From Salinispirillum marinum (lineage in GTDB: Bacteria; Pseudomonadota; Gammaproteobacteria; Pseudomonadales; Natronospirillaceae): a DNA stretch of 64,000 nucleotides. This document shows positions 42,569 through 52,234 of this stretch, one piece after another. The stretch lies in NCBI RefSeq assembly GCF_042651565.1, contig NZ_JBHSDF010000003.1, one strand, 5' to 3'. The notes under the pieces were generated by a model. The model did not search any database and was not told the DNA's origin. It saw only the letters and a list, made by a program, of their open reading frames with translations. Both the position numbers and the translations under genes were made by a program. The first letter of the stretch is position 1; every line of letters begins with the position of its first letter.

Positions 42569-44338
42569 ATGGATGCTGCCCGCACACCACGAACCGGACT
42601 GACGTCTCTGGTCGCGCTTTGGCCGTTCATTCAACCTTACCGTCGCATCGTTGCCTTCGCACTGTGTGCGCTGCTGACCACCTCGGGGTTGACCTTAGCC
42701 TTGGGTCAAGGCGTGCGAATCTTGATTGACGAGGGGTTCATCAGTGGTTCACTGACGCAGTTGAATCACACCTTGCTGGTGCTTTTAGGTGTCATTGCGG
42801 TGATGGCACTGGCTACCTTTGCCCGCTTCTATTGGGTCAGTTGGCTCGGTGAGCGGGTAACGGCGGATATTCGTCAAGCGGTATTTGATCGGATCATTAC
42901 CCTGCACCCGAGCTATTTTGAAGAAAATCGATCGGGCGAGATCATGTCGCGCCTCACCACCGACACTACCCTGCTGCAATCCATCATTGGTTCCAGCTTG
43001 AGTTTCGCCTTGCGCTCCTTAGTGATGCTGGTGGGTGGCCTCGTTATGCTCCTGATCACCAATCTGAAACTGTCGTTGGTGGTGTTTGGTGCGGTGCCTT
43101 TGGTTCTGTTGCCCATATTGCTGTTGGGTAGACGGGTGCGGCGGCTCAGCCGAGACAGCCAAGACCGAATTGCCGATGTGGGCAGCTACGCCGGAGAGAT
43201 CATTCAACAGATCAAGACTGTGCAGAGTTACGTGCGCCAAGGCTTCGAACAACTCGCGTTCCAGCATGAGGTTGAACGTGCCTTCGGGGTTGCACGGCAA
43301 CGTATTCGCCAGCGTTCCCTGTTATTAGCCACGGTGATTTTTCTGGCCTTTACGGCCATTGGGGTGATGGTATGGATGGGCGGCCGCGATGTGATTAATG
43401 GCACGCTCTCGGGCGGTGAACTCGCAGCCTTTGTATTTTATGCCATCATCGTGGCCAGTGGTGTGGCCACTGTGTCGGAGATCATGGGTGAGCTGCAACG
43501 GGCGGCGGGCGCAACCGAACGCCTGCTGGAATTGTTGTCCGCCGAGAGCAGTATTTTCTCGCCAGCAGAACCGCAAAGCCTTGATACCTCAGCCCCGGCC
43601 TTTGTGCGTTTTAATGCGGTGACGTTTCACTACCCGAGCCGACCGAATCACACCGCATTAAATGCGTTTAATCTCGTCGTCAAACGGGGTGAAACCGTCG
43701 CTTTAGTCGGTCCCAGTGGCGCGGGCAAGTCGACCCTGTTTGAATTGCTCTTACGTTTCTATGACCCGCAAGCGGGTTCTGTCGAAATGCTAGGAGTCGA
43801 CGCGCGACAAGCCGACGTCCATCAACTGCGTAGCCGTATTGCCTGGGTGCCACAACAGCCGACCCTGTTCTCCAATGATGTCTGGTACAACATTCGCTAT
43901 GGTCGCCCGGACGCCACCGATGACGAAGTCATTGCCGCCGCAAAAGCGGCGTTTGCCGATGATTTCATTCAGCAATTACCCGACGGCTACAGCAGCTATT
44001 TAGGGGAGAACGGCGTGCGCTTAAGCGGCGGACAAAAACAACGTTTGGTGATTGCGCGGGCCATCTTGCATGATCCGGAACTGCTCTTGCTGGACGAAGC
44101 AACCTCAGCGCTAGACGCCGAAAGTGAATTCCAAGTGCAAAAAGCACTGGATAATTTAACCCGAGAGCGCACCACATTGGTCATCGCCCATCGTCTTGCT
44201 ACGGTGCGCAATGCCGATCGTATTATTGTCTTGCAGGATGGACAGGCGATTGCCGAAGGCACCCATGACCAACTGCTGCAAGACAGTGCGCTGTATCAAC
44301 GCCTCGCTGCCTTGCAGTTTAATGATGTCGCGGCTTAA
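42569..44338 (+). CDS. ABC exporter with fused membrane and ATPase domains
   Basis: 589 residues: six membrane helices (about 25-310), then the ATPase with Walker A GPSGAGKST, signature RLSGGQKQRL, Walker B LLLLDEATSALD. It is a homodimeric half-transporter of the MsbA/multidrug type. The membrane part shows no lipid A-specific mark I can name, so the substrate is open (lipid or drug). It lies 28 bp after cpxA on the same strand, so it may be part of the envelope-stress operon. Its stop overlaps the next gene, convergent, by 4 bp. Confidence 0.88.
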   Translation: MDAARTPRTGLTSLVALWPFIQPYRRIVAFALCALLTTSGLTLALGQGVRILIDEGFISGSLTQLNHTLLVLLGVIAVMALATFARFYWVSWLGERVTADIRQAVFDRIITLHPSYFEENRSGEIMSRLTTDTTLLQSIIGSSLSFALRSLVMLVGGLVMLLITNLKLSLVVFGAVPLVLLPILLLGRRVRRLSRDSQDRIADVGSYAGEIIQQIKTVQSYVRQGFEQLAFQHEVERAFGVARQRIRQRSLLLATVIFLAFTAIGVMVWMGGRDVINGTLSGGELAAFVFYAIIVASGVATVSEIMGELQRAAGATERLLELLSAESSIFSPAEPQSLDTSAPAFVRFNAVTFHYPSRPNHTALNAFNLVVKRGETVALVGPSGAGKSTLFELLLRFYDPQAGSVEMLGVDARQADVHQLRSRIAWVPQQPTLFSNDVWYNIRYGRPDATDDEVIAAAKAAFADDFIQQLPDGYSSYLGENGVRLSGGQKQRLVIARAILHDPELLLLDEATSALDAESEFQVQKALDNLTRERTTLVIAHRLATVRNADRIIVLQDGQAIAEGTHDQLLQDSALYQRLAALQFNDVAA

Positions 44339-45402
44339 AGCCCGATATGAAGGCCACGCAACGCTAATGGGCTGGCCTCCCGGGGCATAGTTGGGGCATC
44401 AAGAAATTGATGCCAATACAACAGCGACGACCAACAGGCACTTTCCAGCGCCAAGGTGTCTTCCATCCACCGGTTGAGATGCAAATCGGTGATACTGCTT
44501 GAATGAATTGACCATGCTTGGCTTTTTGCCCGGCAGGCATCACCAAATTGCTGCTCCGCACGCCGTTCATTGGCTTCATTTAACCAGGCTTGCGCCATCA
44601 CCGCAGAGCGACCGTCGCGTGCCGCCATGATCAGATGATCGGTACGCAAAGGCTCCGGCACACACGCCCAGTGCTCTTGTAAAATATCGACCAGATGCAA
44701 AGCGTAGGTGGATGTTGGTCGACGCCCTTCAAACTCGCCTCGCCGCATGGCTTGCACTGCATACACCGCTTTTACCACGCGCTGGAACGCATTTTCAGAC
44801 GGGTCAACACAGCGCCATAAACGGCAGCGCTCGCGGGTCAATAGGCTCGCCAATGCTTCTGGTGCTTCATCTGGCTGGTGATCGGCATACGTCGACAAGG
44901 CCATAACCGCCATATAGGGTGCTACGCCTTTGTCCAACAACATCATTAAGGGATAGGGGCCACGCAAGGCCGAGAATTCTTGCCAGTCCACCAAGCTGGG
45001 CACCTGTTCTTGCACGGCACGCCAGTACGGTGCCATCCAAACAAAGGCTTCTGGATTAAAATCTTTGTCTGTGAGTGCTGCGGTAGCCCAGAGTGCAACC
45101 AGTACGGCCTCCCAATGCGCCGACCACGGCGACCAGCCGGTGCACTCACACCACTCACCATACTGTACAACCCGACCCATAGGCGAAAGTTGGGCGCACA
45201 AGTACTTGCCATCGGCGCGTTCACACAAGGGCAGTAAATCCGGCCGCATGGCACGACGAGCAGGTGCCGCGATGGTATCCGCGGGTAGAAAACTGAACCC
45301 GGTGGGCAGTTCAGGTTGACTGGCGGCCATCGTCAGCCAGCCTGCCAAGGTCGATTCAGATTGTAGGGCGAACTGACTCTGGTAGCGGTTAAAAGCAGCC
45401 AT
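44335..45402 (-). CDS. hypothetical protein, no recognised domain
   Basis: 355 residues from the ATG at 45402, chosen for GGAGAG just upstream; an earlier ATG at 45423 is possible. Soluble, mostly helical, Trp-rich (for example CECTGWSPWSAHWEA, WMAPYWRAV), with no signal peptide or membrane helix. It has several cysteines (CERADGKYLC and others) but no obvious metal site. I do not recognise it. It overlaps the ABC exporter gene by 4 bp, tail to tail; no partner gene is apparent. Confidence 0.75.
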   Translation of the reverse strand: MAAFNRYQSQFALQSESTLAGWLTMAASQPELPTGFSFLPADTIAAPARRAMRPDLLPLCERADGKYLCAQLSPMGRVVQYGEWCECTGWSPWSAHWEAVLVALWATAALTDKDFNPEAFVWMAPYWRAVQEQVPSLVDWQEFSALRGPYPLMMLLDKGVAPYMAVMALSTYADHQPDEAPEALASLLTRERCRLWRCVDPSENAFQRVVKAVYAVQAMRRGEFEGRRPTSTYALHLVDILQEHWACVPEPLRTDHLIMAARDGRSAVMAQAWLNEANERRAEQQFGDACRAKSQAWSIHSSSITDLHLNRWMEDTLALESACWSSLLYWHQFLDAPTMPREASPLALRGLHIGL

Positions 45403-45748
45403 ACACACTCTCCGCGTTGTCATTATTATGTTGTTTGCCAAGCGCTTATTCTTGCGTTTCCGGCACCCTCGCACTCAGCAGCCCCGGACAAACAGGTCTA
45501 TGTGTTCAATGGGCCTCAGCAAACACCCCTAATACTAACTGAGCTTTTTCAGCGGATGCACGAATAAAAGTGCCATTTACATGGAAAATCGTCATTTTTT
45601 TGTTCTATCGCCGCTCAAAAGCGTCAAAACTGCTTATTATTTGTACAGCTTGACCCGCTCGGCTCTGCGAACACAGGGAGGGTGCATCGCTGAGTTCGCT
45701 CTGTTAAGGTACGGACAGTGCATCTTCTATTTTGGCTGATTAGCTTTC

Positions 45749-47068
45749 ATGGCCCAATACAGACTGATTTTTCTGCTCTTGCTGGGCGCACTGTGCGGCT
45801 TACTCGCTGCAAGCTGGTTGGCGCGACAAACGCCCAACCAAACCGCTATGCCCAGCATCGCCCCCCCCTTAACCTCGGGAGCCGTCCCTGAGATCGAGCA
45901 GCCAGTCGCTCCAGCCAGTCTGATGGACGAAAACGATGGTGCGTTAACCGCCGAACCACCATCACTGCCAACCTATTTAACGAACAACACAGACGCTACG
46001 CCAGCACAGGCCTTGCCCTTGCAGCCCGATGATTTGAATTGGTTGGACCCCTATTTTGGCCTAGAAACTCCAGAAGATAGAGCCGCTGTCGACGCCGTCC
46101 TTGGTTTGTCCACCAACTTCGACTTCACACAATTCTGGCAAGTCATCGGCCCGCTGGCGGAACAGGGCAATGCGTTCGCCCATTTTCTGGCCTTAGCGTA
46201 TCGTGAATGGCTGCCCTTGGATGATCAGTTATTACGCTTAGCTTTTGTTGAAGAGCCCTATCTTCAGCAACGTCGCCCTATGTTGGGCTCGCCAAACTGG
46301 CTGCATTGGCTGTATGCACAATGGCCCGCCCTTGAAACGCCAAGTTTACAAGTACGGCAGACGGTCGTTGAACGCGCCTTAACCAATGACCTAGCGGCAC
46401 AAACACTACTGGTGAGCCAACCGCGTTGGTTTGTCGATATTCGTGGCTTGCAGGAAAACCGTCAGGCGCTGCAACAGCAGTTAAGTCAGAATCCTTACAT
46501 ACAATTATTTATGTTGCTGGAGCTCGCGGCGCAGCAGAACCCCATGCACGAGCACCTGCAACAACCTCTCCAACAATCTCGCCATCCGCTGGTATTCTGG
46601 GCCAGTCAGCAACTCGAAGATCCACCTCCGCCAGCCCAGAATCGGGCGACGTTACTGGCGTTAGCACAGCAAGGTTATTTGATGGCCTTGCAGGAGGTTC
46701 GTCATTTGGTGGTGGATGGGCAAGGCCGGTGGACCACCGCTGAACTAACGCCGGTGACATTGAACGACGCCTTGGCCGTGTATCAACAACAAGCCACCGA
46801 ACAACCCGGCAATCCTGTGCTGTCGGTCGCCTTGTGCGAACTGTATTTGAAGCAAGGGGACTATCAGGCGTCGTGGCAATACTTACAGCAATTTGCCTAC
46901 GAAGATGACTACGCCGATGAAGTAGAAGACATCAGCTGCTGGCATGGCAACGATGACGCCTATGGCGAATTGATGGTGCAACGGGGGGTGCTGACCGCCG
47001 ATGCGTGGCAAGCGCATGTCGATATCATCAACGCGCGGCGTGCCCGCATCCGGTCTGGCGAACGTTAA
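45749..47068 (+). CDS. hypothetical membrane-anchored protein with helical repeats
   Basis: 439 residues. One N-terminal membrane segment (RLIFLLLLGALCGLLAASWLA, about 4-24) or uncleaved signal, then a Pro/Thr-rich linker to about residue 90, then a helical domain with Sel1/TPR-like pairs (LALAYREWLP, LALAQQGYLMALQEV, SVALCELYLKQGDYQASWQYL). The tail is acidic. Probably periplasmic, anchored in the inner membrane, and a protein-interaction protein; function unknown. The 346-bp gap before it (45403-45748) holds no clear promoter or RNA. Its stop overlaps pfkA by 4 bp, convergent. Confidence 0.75.
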   Translation: MAQYRLIFLLLLGALCGLLAASWLARQTPNQTAMPSIAPPLTSGAVPEIEQPVAPASLMDENDGALTAEPPSLPTYLTNNTDATPAQALPLQPDDLNWLDPYFGLETPEDRAAVDAVLGLSTNFDFTQFWQVIGPLAEQGNAFAHFLALAYREWLPLDDQLLRLAFVEEPYLQQRRPMLGSPNWLHWLYAQWPALETPSLQVRQTVVERALTNDLAAQTLLVSQPRWFVDIRGLQENRQALQQQLSQNPYIQLFMLLELAAQQNPMHEHLQQPLQQSRHPLVFWASQQLEDPPPPAQNRATLLALAQQGYLMALQEVRHLVVDGQGRWTTAELTPVTLNDALAVYQQQATEQPGNPVLSVALCELYLKQGDYQASWQYLQQFAYEDDYADEVEDISCWHGNDDAYGELMVQRGVLTADAWQAHVDIINARRARIRSGER

Positions 47069-48027
47069 ACAAGTTTTTTAAAGGTGTTGAATAAGTCTTG
47101 TTTGAATGGACGCTGCATGGTGGTAATAGCTTCAATGATGTCATGATGCACTAATTGGTTGCTCTGAATACCGACACAACGGCCACCGTGCCCCTGCATC
47201 AACAATTCAACCGCATATACCCCCATCTGACTGGCCAATACACGATCAAATCCACGCGGAGCACCACCACGTTGAATATGCCCCAGAATGGTCGCCCGTG
47301 CTTCCTGACCGGTACGCTCTTCAATACGTTTGGCCAAGGCTTCCGTATCGGTCATATTCTCGGTAATACACACAATGGCATGGCTCTTACGACGTGCTGA
47401 AGGATTTCCCAACGCGGTAATCAGCGCCTCTTCATCGAACGGCTTCTCTGGAATAATCACATATTCCGCACCACCCGCGACGGCGGCAGCCAGGGTTAAG
47501 TCTCCACAATGGCGACCCATAATCTCAATCAATGAAATACGATTATGCGACGACGATGTATCGCGCAGCCGGTCAACCGCTTCTAAAACCGTGTTCAGGG
47601 CGGTCAGATAGCCAATCGTGTAGTCGGTGCCCGGAATATCATTGTCAATCGTGCCCGGCAGGCCGATGCATGGAAAACCCATCTCTGTTAACGCTTTGGC
47701 ACCCATGTAAGAGCCATCACCGCCAATGACCACTAAGGCTTCAATGTCCAACGCCCGGAGATTTTCCACGGCTTGTTGCCGTACGGTCTCTTCCTTAAAT
47801 TTGGGAAACCGTGCCGACCCCAGAAACGTGCCGCCACGGTTGAGCATGTTCGCTACATCCTGGCGCTCCAGCAGTTTGATCTCGTTCTGATACAGACCAA
47901 GGTAGCCGTGCATTACACCATACACCTCAATGCCATGATGCATCCCGGTGCGCTGTACCGCGCGAATGGCGGCGTTCATTCCTGGTGCGTCACCACCACT
48001 GGTCAAGACGGCAATCTTTTTAATCAT
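47065..48027 (-). CDS. pfkA: 6-phosphofructokinase
   Basis: 320 residues from the ATG at 48027 (GAGGTGG upstream), the Escherichia coli PfkA length. Motifs: LTSGGDAPGMNAA, VIGGDGSYMGA (ATP site), LPGTIDNDIPGTDYTIG (catalytic) and GGAPRGFDRVLAS. ATP-dependent enzyme of glycolysis. With fba and pgk in the same window it fits a complete Embden-Meyerhof route. No neighbour in the same direction shares its transcript. Confidence 0.97.
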   Translation of the reverse strand: MIKKIAVLTSGGDAPGMNAAIRAVQRTGMHHGIEVYGVMHGYLGLYQNEIKLLERQDVANMLNRGGTFLGSARFPKFKEETVRQQAVENLRALDIEALVVIGGDGSYMGAKALTEMGFPCIGLPGTIDNDIPGTDYTIGYLTALNTVLEAVDRLRDTSSSHNRISLIEIMGRHCGDLTLAAAVAGGAEYVIIPEKPFDEEALITALGNPSARRKSHAIVCITENMTDTEALAKRIEERTGQEARATILGHIQRGGAPRGFDRVLASQMGVYAVELLMQGHGGRCVGIQSNQLVHHDIIEAITTMQRPFKQDLFNTFKKLV

Positions 48028-48221
48028 ATCCACCTCATTTGTTACCTGAGCGCTCAAGTAGGGGCCAAATCGGGGGTAAATTCTACGGAATTTTTGTTAA
48101 TTCGTCTGTTCGTCACCTAGCGTAAAGGGGTCTAAAACGGGTGGAATCGGGGTGGACAATTGGGTGGAATCGATCTTTGCGGATTAACACGAATGCTCAA
48201 CACCTCTTCTCGAAGGTAATG

Positions 48222-48241
48222 TGTTATGTTATAACATAACA
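48222..48241. promoter_or_regulatory. Zur box for the zinc operon
   Basis: A perfect 20-bp palindrome, arms TGTTATGTTA and TAACATAACA, matching the gammaproteobacterial Zur consensus (GTTAT-N2-TATAAC type). It ends 23 bp before the CobW start, so it probably covers the promoter. Repression by zinc-loaded Zur is expected. Confidence 0.85.
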
Positions 48242-48264
48242 AATTGTTCTTATGGCCTACATTG

Positions 48265-49464
48265 ATGACAACCGCCAATCGCTTACCAGTAACCGTCCTG
48301 TCCGGTTTTCTAGGTGCCGGCAAAACCACTGTCCTTTCGCATGTATTGAATAACCGTGAAGGCTTACGAGTTGCGGTTATCGTCAACGACATGAGCGAAA
48401 TCAATATCGATGCTGCACAAGTACAAAACGATGTCAGCCTGAACCGCTCCGAAGAAAAGCTGGTCGAAATGAGTAACGGCTGTATTTGCTGTACGCTGCG
48501 CGAAGACCTACTGATTGAAGTGAGAGCTCTGGCAGAAGCCGGCAAGTTCGACTATTTGATCATTGAATCTACCGGTATTTCCGAGCCATTACCCATTGCT
48601 GAAACCTTCACCTTCGCCGATGAAGATGGTACCAGCCTGTCGGATCATGCACGCTTGGATACCTTGGTAACGGTGGTGGATGCCATCAACTTCTTACCTG
48701 AATTCCGCGCGGCCAAAAGCCTGCAAGAAGCGGGTGAAACTTTAGGTGAAGACGACGAGCGAAATGTAGCCGATTTATTGGTCGATCAAATCGAATTTGC
48801 CGATGTGATTTTGGTCAGCAAGACTGACCTTGCCGCACCTGAGTTACTCAATGAAGTCATCGGCGTTTTGAAAAGCCTCAACCCAGACGCCGATATTCTG
48901 CCCATTGAAAAAGGCCAGGTGCCGTTGCATCGCGTGCTCAATACAGCGCGTTTTGATTTCGCCAAAGCGCAGCAAGCCCCCGGTTGGTTGAAGGAAATGC
49001 GCGGTGAGCATATTCCAGAAACGGAAGAGTACGGCATCAGCAGTTTCACTTATCAGGCGCGCCGTCCTTTTCACCCGGAACGCTTCTTTAATTTTCTGCA
49101 TCAACCGTGGGAAACCGGCAAGCTTATTCGTTCGAAAGGCTATTTCTGGCTCGCCTCACGCCCACGTTATGCGGGGAACTGGAGCCAAGCGGGTGGTATC
49201 GCCCATCACGGTTTTGCTGGCATGTTCTGGAAAGCCATTCCAGAAGATCAGTGGCCCCAAGATGAAGAATCGAAGACTTTTATACGCCAGAAATGGGTAG
49301 AACCCTTTGGTGATATGCGTCAAGAACTGGTGTTTATCGGTCAAGGTTTATCACAAGCTGACGCAACAGCCGCATTAAACGCATGCTTGCTCACGGATGC
49401 AGAAATGCAAGCCGGTGTAGACGCTTGGCGCGAATTGCCGGATCCATTTCCGGCATGGGAGTAA
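48265..49464 (+). CDS. zigA: CobW/COG0523 family zinc-related GTPase (ZigA type)
   Basis: 399 residues from ATG 48265; the open frame starts at a TTG 21 bp before it. GTPase motifs: Walker A SGFLGAGKTT (13-22), ESTGISEP, SKTD (VSKTDLA). The metal motif is CICC (Cys73, Cys75, Cys76; NGCICCTLRED). A CobW C-terminal domain follows (SFTYQARRPFHPERF). COG0523 GTPases under Zur control are thought to deliver zinc to key proteins when zinc is scarce. First gene of a Zur-controlled operon with zrgA and an ABC transporter. Confidence 0.9.
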   Translation: MTTANRLPVTVLSGFLGAGKTTVLSHVLNNREGLRVAVIVNDMSEINIDAAQVQNDVSLNRSEEKLVEMSNGCICCTLREDLLIEVRALAEAGKFDYLIIESTGISEPLPIAETFTFADEDGTSLSDHARLDTLVTVVDAINFLPEFRAAKSLQEAGETLGEDDERNVADLLVDQIEFADVILVSKTDLAAPELLNEVIGVLKSLNPDADILPIEKGQVPLHRVLNTARFDFAKAQQAPGWLKEMRGEHIPETEEYGISSFTYQARRPFHPERFFNFLHQPWETGKLIRSKGYFWLASRPRYAGNWSQAGGIAHHGFAGMFWKAIPEDQWPQDEESKTFIRQKWVEPFGDMRQELVFIGQGLSQADATAALNACLLTDAEMQAGVDAWRELPDPFPAWE

Positions 49465-49521
49465 ATCTGCTTTCACATATTCTATGAGTAATTTTTTAAC
49501 GTCGCTTTAAGAGGAAATATC

Positions 49522-50181
49522 ATGATTGCACGCGTTAAACCCTTAGCTTGGGCCATTTCATTGGGCGCTGGCCTAGCCTTGAGTACCGTTGCTACCAGCC
49601 ATGATCATGGCCATTCACACGATGACGACCATGGTCATGAGCACGATGACGACCAGCGCCAGCTGGGTGCACACGTGCATGGCGTTGCCACCATGACCAT
49701 CGCCCAAGATGGTGGGGACTTTGTGGTTGAATTGAACACACCCTCCATCAATGTGGTCAGCTTTGAACATTTGCCCAATACCGACGCTCAACGCTCGGAG
49801 CTGGAACAGGCACTGACGCTATTGCAGGATGCAAGCAACCTTGTGGAACTGACCCGTGCCGGAGCCTGTGAGTTAGAAGACATACACGTCACATCAGAGC
49901 AATTGGCGGCTATGGGCTACAGCTCGAGTGGTACAAAGGATGATCACGGACACGACCACGATGATCATGCACACGACGACCACGGGCATGATGAACGGCA
50001 CTCGGATTTTGTCGTGGAATATACCTTCCATTGCGATGAACCCAGCCGTGTGATCGGCGCACATCTGCCGGTGTTTGAAGCGTTCCCAAGCTTCGAAACC
50101 ATTGATGTACAGTGGATTGTAAACAGTCAGCAGGGTGCAGCGCGCGCCACAGCAGGCAGTAACGCTGTACTGTTCCGCTAA
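49522..50181 (+). CDS. zrgA: ZrgA-type His-rich periplasmic zinc-binding protein (DUF2796)
   Basis: 219 residues. Signal peptide to about residue 26 (LAWAISLGAGLALSTVATS), then a His/Asp-rich tract (HDHGHSHDDDHGHEHDDD), a DUF2796 core (LGAHVHGVATMTIAQDG, VVELNTPSINVVSFEH) and a second His-rich tract at about 140-155. In Vibrio cholerae ZrgA belongs to a Zur-controlled zinc uptake system with an ABC transporter. It should bind zinc in the periplasm. It is 57 bp after the CobW gene and 80 bp before the ATPase gene. Confidence 0.9.
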   Translation: MIARVKPLAWAISLGAGLALSTVATSHDHGHSHDDDHGHEHDDDQRQLGAHVHGVATMTIAQDGGDFVVELNTPSINVVSFEHLPNTDAQRSELEQALTLLQDASNLVELTRAGACELEDIHVTSEQLAAMGYSSSGTKDDHGHDHDDHAHDDHGHDERHSDFVVEYTFHCDEPSRVIGAHLPVFEAFPSFETIDVQWIVNSQQGAARATAGSNAVLFR

Positions 50182-50261
50182 ACAGGGTCTTTTAACCCAA
50201 ATAGGTGTCGATCCAGTACAATCGGCTCGGCACCTTTTCAATTTCCCAACATGGGTTAGGC

Positions 50262-50960
50262 ATGAGCACACAGACTGAACCAGCCATTCACGCCCACCAG
50301 CTACAATTCCGCTGGTCCAAACGTCAACCGACCGTACTCGACATCCCTGAGCTGCGTATTGATCAAGGTGAGCGCGTCTTTCTGTTCGGCCCATCGGGCT
50401 CCGGCAAAACCACGCTGTTGAATTTGCTGGCCGGTGTTACCCGCCCCACCTCTGGACAATTGCACGTGATGGGAGAGCCGATGCACCGCCTATCCGGCCG
50501 GAAGCGCGATCATTTTCGGGCACAGCACATTGGCATAGTGTTTCAACAATTTAATCTTATCCCTTATTTAACGGTGACCGACAACGTTCGGCTGGCTGCT
50601 CATTTGGGCGGTAAAAACGATGCCACCTGCACTGACCGTATCCATGACATGCTGCGCGCCCTAGGGTTGTCCGACCACCATTGGCGACGTCCGGCTCATG
50701 CCTTAAGCGTTGGCCAACAACAACGCGTAGCGGTGGCGCGAGCACTCATCAATAGTCCACAGTTGTTCATTGCCGACGAACCCAGCTCGGCACTCGATTC
50801 CGACCACCGGGATGAATTCATGCACCTGATGATGCAGGCCGCTGATCAACACAACAGCACGGTGATTTTTGTCAGCCATGATCGCGCCCTGCAAAGCCAC
50901 TTCTCAAGGCACCTGGACTTGACCCAACTCCAACGAGCCGCCGTGCAGGAGACCGCATAA
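50262..50960 (+). CDS. zrgB: ABC transporter ATPase of the zinc operon (ZrgB type)
   Basis: 232 residues from ATG 50262; the frame upstream runs through the gap and is not needed. Walker A GPSGSGKTT, signature LSVGQQQRVAVARAL, Walker B LFIADEPSSALD and the switch His in FVSHDRA are all there. It belongs to the LolD/MacB type of ATPase that pairs with FtsX-fold permeases. The gene overlaps the permease by one base (TAATG). Role in zinc follows from the Zur box and ZrgA. Confidence 0.88.
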   Translation: MSTQTEPAIHAHQLQFRWSKRQPTVLDIPELRIDQGERVFLFGPSGSGKTTLLNLLAGVTRPTSGQLHVMGEPMHRLSGRKRDHFRAQHIGIVFQQFNLIPYLTVTDNVRLAAHLGGKNDATCTDRIHDMLRALGLSDHHWRRPAHALSVGQQQRVAVARALINSPQLFIADEPSSALDSDHRDEFMHLMMQAADQHNSTVIFVSHDRALQSHFSRHLDLTQLQRAAVQETA

Positions 50961-52219
50961 TGAAAATGGTATTGGCGCGCAAAAGCCTATGGAATCGTCG
51001 CGGCACGGTGTTTTTAACCCTTATATCACTGACGATCAGTGTCGCGTTATTGCTGGGCATTGACCATCTGCGCAAAGAAGCACGCAACAGTTTCAGCCAA
51101 ACCATTTCCGGCACCGACTTGATTATTGGGGCGCGAGCGGGATCTACCAACTTATTACTCTACAGCGTGTTTCGTATTGGCAACCCGACCAACAACATTA
51201 CGTGGCAGAGCTATCAAGACATTGCGCGTCAATCGGCCGTCGAGTGGACCATCCCCATTACCTTGGGTGACACCCATCGGGGCTATCGTGTCATCGGCAC
51301 CAACAACGACTACTTTGAATACTTTCGGTACGGCCGCACGAATAACCTTACATTTGCCCGTGGTGGACCCTTTACCGGACTCTTTGATGCCGTAGTGGGG
51401 GCTGAGGTTGCCCGCGCTTTGGGTTATAGCTTGGGCGATCAAGTCGTCATCAACCACGGTGGCGGCTCGGTGAGCTTCGTAAACCACGGTGATCTGCCGT
51501 TCACCATCACCGGCATCTTGGCCCCCACCGGTACGCCGGTTGACCAGTCGGTACATATCAGCCTCGAGGCTTGGGAGGCCATTCACATTGGCTGGGAAAC
51601 GGGCATGCCCGGCCGTACGCCCTCGCCCGAGGAGATTTTGGCAATGGATCCGGATCGCTTGCAGCCCGATCAACTCACCGCATTTTTTGTCGGTGTGCGC
51701 TCTCCGGTACAGACCTTTGCCTTGCAACGTGCCGTCAACAATTATCGCAGCGAACCGTTACAGGCCGTGCTGCCCGGTGTAGCACTATCGGAACTCTGGC
51801 AGATGATTGGCATGGTAGAAAATGTTCTGTTGCTCATCGCCTTGCTGGTACTTATCGCTACCCTGATTGGCATGACCACGACGCTGCTTGCTTCCATGCG
51901 CGAACGGCAGCGCGAAATGGCGATCTTGCGCGCTTTAGGGGCGTCACCTTGGCTTATTTTCATGCTGATCGAATTGGAAGTGTTACTGATTACTTTGCTG
52001 GGTTTGTTGCTCGGTAGCGTACTGCTGTGGTTCTCAGTCACCGTCGCACAACCCATGCTGGTTAATGAATTCGGCTTGTTCATTTCGACCCAGGTTTGGC
52101 AGCCATACACGCTTTACTACGGCGCAGGTGTCTTGGGATTGGCCTTATTATTGGGCTTGATGCCCGCATTGGTGGCCTACCGGCGCGCACTGGCCGATGG
52201 GTTGGCGGTGACGCGGTAA
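50960..52219 (+). CDS. zrgC: MacB/FtsX-type permease of the zinc operon (ZrgC type)
   Basis: 419 residues, four membrane helices: one at the N-terminus (18-38), three in the last 150 residues, with a large periplasmic domain between (MacB_PCD type). The conserved FtsX stretch MRERQREMAILRALGASPW is present. Such permeases usually work by mechanotransmission, not by a transport channel, which makes their job in zinc handling unusual. Coupled to the ATPase gene by overlapping codons. The operon ends at a terminator 16 bp downstream. Confidence 0.88.
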   Translation: MKMVLARKSLWNRRGTVFLTLISLTISVALLLGIDHLRKEARNSFSQTISGTDLIIGARAGSTNLLLYSVFRIGNPTNNITWQSYQDIARQSAVEWTIPITLGDTHRGYRVIGTNNDYFEYFRYGRTNNLTFARGGPFTGLFDAVVGAEVARALGYSLGDQVVINHGGGSVSFVNHGDLPFTITGILAPTGTPVDQSVHISLEAWEAIHIGWETGMPGRTPSPEEILAMDPDRLQPDQLTAFFVGVRSPVQTFALQRAVNNYRSEPLQAVLPGVALSELWQMIGMVENVLLLIALLVLIATLIGMTTTLLASMRERQREMAILRALGASPWLIFMLIELEVLLITLLGLLLGSVLLWFSVTVAQPMLVNEFGLFISTQVWQPYTLYYGAGVLGLALLLGLMPALVAYRRALADGLAVTR

Positions 52220-52234
52220 CATTCTCATAACAGC

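Noticed and set aside
45581..45739. A 52-codon plus-strand ORF before the gene at 45749
   Set aside because: It has no ribosome binding site, an odd composition and lies in a promoter region; I consider it a chance frame.
48140..48175. Direct repeat GGGTGGAATCG upstream of the Zur box
   Set aside because: Only two short copies; not enough to claim a binding site or a repeat array.
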